Under the pieces are notes generated by a model. That model did not search any database. It was not told the origin of the DNA and saw only the letters and a program-made list of their open reading frames with translations. The position numbers and the translations under genes are program-made. Below are positions 5,812 to 6,878 of a stretch of 6,878 nucleotides of DNA, in pieces (position 1 is the first letter of the stretch; every line of letters begins with the position of its first letter). This DNA comes from Verrucomicrobiota bacterium (lineage in GTDB: Bacteria > Verrucomicrobiota > Verrucomicrobiae > Chthoniobacterales > UBA10450), in the NCBI GenBank assembly GCA_005887855.1, contig VBQB01000154.1:1-6878 (forward strand), read 5' to 3'.

Positions 5812-5856
5812 CCTGTGAATCCCGAACTCCTGCGGATCAAATTATCTCACTATGGC

Positions 5857-6411
5857 TCAGACGCTCCGCGCTTCGAGCGCGATGTGGCGGCGAAGCTCCC
5901 GGTATCGGGCTTCGCTGTCGTCGCCGAACAGCGGATCGCGCCCGCCGGGCGCGGACGCCGCCACGGCCCGCCAGTCGTCCGCAGTAAGGAGCTTCGCGGC
6001 CCGCGGCAGGACCTCCTTTTCCTCCGAGGCGATGTGGTGGCGGTAGTAGACGAGGTACATGGCTGCAATCGCTTCCACTGCGGCGCGTGCGATCACCTCG
6101 CCCGAAGTCACCTCGCTCAGGGTTCTCAGCAGATCGTGGCCGGCCGCTGCGATCACGCGATGCTCCTGTCGCAGACGCTGGAGCGGGATCTCCATTCCCG
6201 GTTCGTGCTTCGCGAGCAGCACGAACGCCGCGTCCTCGCGCGGATGATGGTGCAGATCGGGGAAATGCCGCAGGTAGCTTACGATGTCCACCATGAGATC
6301 GTAGTTCGGCTGCTCCGCTTCGTGGAAAGCGTCGACCTGTCTTTCCAGGATGTCGAGGAGCCGCGAGAAATTGGCGTGCTCGGCGTGCCAGTGGGAGACG
6401 GGGTCGCTCAT
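5857..6411 (-). CDS. Single-domain hemerythrin (HHE) protein
   Basis: The product is 184 residues, cytoplasmic, with no signal peptide. It is a four-helix HHE domain with the expected di-iron ligand pattern: His12 in HAEH, the His49 to Glu59 cluster in LRHFPDLHHHPRED, His84 in RQEH, and His126 with Glu130/Glu131 in YYRHHIASEEKEVLP. A polar tail of about 40 residues follows. Such proteins bind oxygen or nitric oxide at a non-heme di-iron centre. It lacks the ScdA-type N-terminal domain of YtfE/RIC iron-repair proteins, so repair of iron-sulfur clusters is not indicated. GAGGAA precedes the ATG. An FNR box lies 58 bases upstream, with a weak -10 (GATTCT) at matching distance. It appears to be the first gene of an operon with the diheme cytochrome. 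Oxygen buffering or sensing, or nitric oxide handling, during low-oxygen growth is the likely role, inferred from family and regulation. Confidence 0.9.
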   Translation of the reverse strand: MSDPVSHWHAEHANFSRLLDILERQVDAFHEAEQPNYDLMVDIVSYLRHFPDLHHHPREDAAFVLLAKHEPGMEIPLQRLRQEHRVIAAAGHDLLRTLSEVTSGEVIARAAVEAIAAMYLVYYRHHIASEEKEVLPRAAKLLTADDWRAVAASAPGGRDPLFGDDSEARYRELRRHIALEARSV

Positions 6412-6434
6412 GGAATTCCTCGCTCTGCCCCGCC

Positions 6435-6440
6435 AGAATC
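6435..6440 (-). promoter_or_regulatory. Candidate -10 element of the hemerythrin promoter
   Basis: GATTCT on the minus strand (6440 to 6435) matches only three of six consensus positions. It does put the transcription start near 6428, exactly 41.5 bases from the centre of the FNR box at 6469.5. The leader would be about 17 bases and would still contain the GAGGAA ribosome binding site. The placement is better evidence than the hexamer itself. Confidence 0.35.
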
Positions 6441-6446
6441 GCGCCG

Positions 6447-6463
6447 AACCGCGGTCCGCGGTT
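6447..6463. promoter_or_regulatory. Perfect GC-rich dyad next to the FNR box (possible operator)
   Basis: AACCGCGG-T-CCGCGGTT is a perfect inverted repeat with eight-base arms around a single central T. It touches the FNR box at 6463 and fills the space between that box and the predicted hemerythrin -10. A protein bound here would compete with RNA polymerase, so a repressor operator is a natural reading. I do not recognise the motif as that of a named regulator. Confidence 0.5.
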
Positions 6464-6476
6464 TGATCCAGATCAA
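6463..6476. promoter_or_regulatory. Perfect FNR/ANR-type box between hemerythrin and UspA genes
   Basis: TTGATCCAGATCAA matches TTGAT-N4-ATCAA at all ten defined positions. It is centred at 6469.5, which is -41.5 to a candidate hemerythrin start at 6428. It could also contribute to the rightward usp gene from further upstream. Its presence links this control region with the one ahead of mtrAB. Confidence 0.8.
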
Positions 6477-6497
6477 GGGAAGTGGATGCGGCTTTCC

Positions 6498-6511
6498 TTG
6501 ATCCTCGTCAA
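6498..6511. promoter_or_regulatory. Second, imperfect FNR-type box upstream of the UspA gene
   Basis: TTGATCCTCGTCAA matches the FNR consensus at nine of ten defined bases (G instead of A at 6507). It is centred 35 bases to the right of the perfect box. If it acts at -41.5 on the rightward gene, transcription would start near 6546 and leave a leader of about 25 bases before the GTG at 6571. No convincing -10 is visible there (TAGCAG or AATGTA are poor), so use of this site is uncertain. Confidence 0.45.
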
Positions 6512-6570
6512 CTCGTCAATCCCCATGCGGGGCAATGTAGCAGTAGGCGCGGCACGAAAAGGAGGCGACC

Positions 6571-6878
6571 GTGTTCAAGCACATCTTGATTCCTACGGAT
6601 GGTTCGGAGATTTCGCAAAAGGCGATCAAGGCGGGCGTGGCCTTCGCCAAGTCGATCGGCGCCCGCGTCACGGGCTACTACGCGTTGCACGAGCCGCCCT
6701 TTCTGTATAACCGGTTCGGCGATCTCGACAACCAGATCAAGGCCGAGCTCGAGCGGCGGGCCCGCGAAGTCGCGCAAAGATATCTCACCGAGATCGGCGA
6801 GAATGCCAAGGCGGCCGGCGTCGAGTTCGAGCCACTGATAACGATTTTCGACGTACCCGCGGAGGGCATCATCGACGC
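6571..6878 (+). CDS. UspA-family universal stress protein (N-terminal part, runs off window)
   Basis: A GTG start at 6571 is preceded by a strong AAGGAGG (6559-6565) five bases upstream. The 102 complete codons read MFKHILIPTDGSEISQKA and continue through AGVAFAKSIGARVTGYYALH to a region ending VPAEGIID at the window edge. The start is the classic Usp first strand (HILIPTDGS, with the Asp of the nucleotide pocket), followed by helix 1, the second strand and a long charged helix. The ATP-binding G-2X-G-9X-G motif, if present, would lie beyond the edge. Family members are cytoplasmic and help cells survive stasis and oxygen limitation, and several in Pseudomonas are Anr-controlled. It is divergent from the hemerythrin gene and shares a control region carrying two FNR-type boxes, which supports low-oxygen induction. 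Confidence 0.9.
   Translation, partial: MFKHILIPTDGSEISQKAIKAGVAFAKSIGARVTGYYALHEPPFLYNRFGDLDNQIKAELERRAREVAQRYLTEIGENAKAAGVEFEPLITIFDVPAEGIID

Noticed and set aside
4889..5818. Plus-strand open frame over the diheme cytochrome gene
   Set aside because: The opposite strand encodes two heme domains with conserved motifs. The plus-strand product shows no recognisable feature.
5830..5850. GATCAAATTATC as a third FNR box upstream of the diheme cytochrome
   Set aside because: Only one half (ATCAA) matches, and at N4 spacing the other half is absent. It may hold a -10-like GATAAT but is not an FNR site.
5698..6501. Plus-strand open frame over the hemerythrin gene
   Set aside because: The minus strand carries the full HHE ligand set. 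This frame is its shadow.
6486..6710. Open frame starting at ATG 6486
   Set aside because: It runs out of frame into the UspA gene and covers the FNR-type box. There is no ribosome binding site, and the GTG at 6571 has a strong one.
1..6878. Mobile elements, CRISPR arrays, tRNA or rRNA genes
   Set aside because: No transposase or integrase reading, no spaced repeat array and no tRNA-like cloverleaf was seen on either strand. Repeated CxxCH codons in mtrA are heme sites, not DNA repeats.

Overview
The window looks like a GC-rich chromosomal segment of a proteobacterium, most likely a betaproteobacterium. The protein families (NapC/CymA, MtrA/DmsE, MtrB/PioB, cytochrome c5-like, hemerythrin, UspA), the Shine-Dalgarno sites and perfect FNR/ANR-type boxes all fit that, but the genus cannot be named from sequence alone. 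Nothing resembles an insertion sequence, phage, CRISPR array, tRNA or rRNA.

Layout. Bases 1-187 hold a possible 3' end of an upstream gene and the leader of a small helical protein gene (188-496, +). A minus-strand pair follows: a NapC/CymA-type tetraheme quinol dehydrogenase (1521-904) and then a small monoheme cytochrome c (856-557). Transcribed divergently from the same 194-bp control region is mtrA-mtrB (1716-4698, +), a periplasmic multiheme cytochrome and its outer-membrane barrel. The control region carries one perfect palindromic FNR box (1599-1614), placed so that it could act from about -40 on both promoters. Facing mtrB is a second minus-strand pair: a single-domain hemerythrin (6411-5857) and a diheme cytochrome c with an extra C-terminal domain (5797-4718). 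Upstream of the hemerythrin gene is a second control region with a perfect FNR box (6463-6476), a one-mismatch FNR box (6498-6511) and a perfect GC-rich dyad (6447-6463). It is shared with a rightward UspA-family gene that starts at a GTG (6571) and runs off the window.

How the parts fit. The core is a porin-cytochrome electron conduit of the Mtr/Pio/Mto type. Electrons would pass between the quinone pool (NapC/CymA homologue), small periplasmic cytochromes, MtrA and the outside through the MtrB barrel. No extracellular MtrC/OmcA-type cytochrome lies in the window, so this stretch resembles the two-component PioAB/MtoAB systems of Fe(II) oxidisers. Direction of electron flow cannot be read from the sequence. 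FNR-type sites on both sides suggest induction at low oxygen.

The most unusual point is that the MtrA homologue has nine CXXCH motifs, not ten. The segment that normally carries the ninth heme of the decaheme family is absent although the reading frame is intact. The clustered dyads around the FNR boxes, a strong stem-loop in the mtrA leader and the cytochrome with an unassigned C-terminal domain are the other points worth following up.
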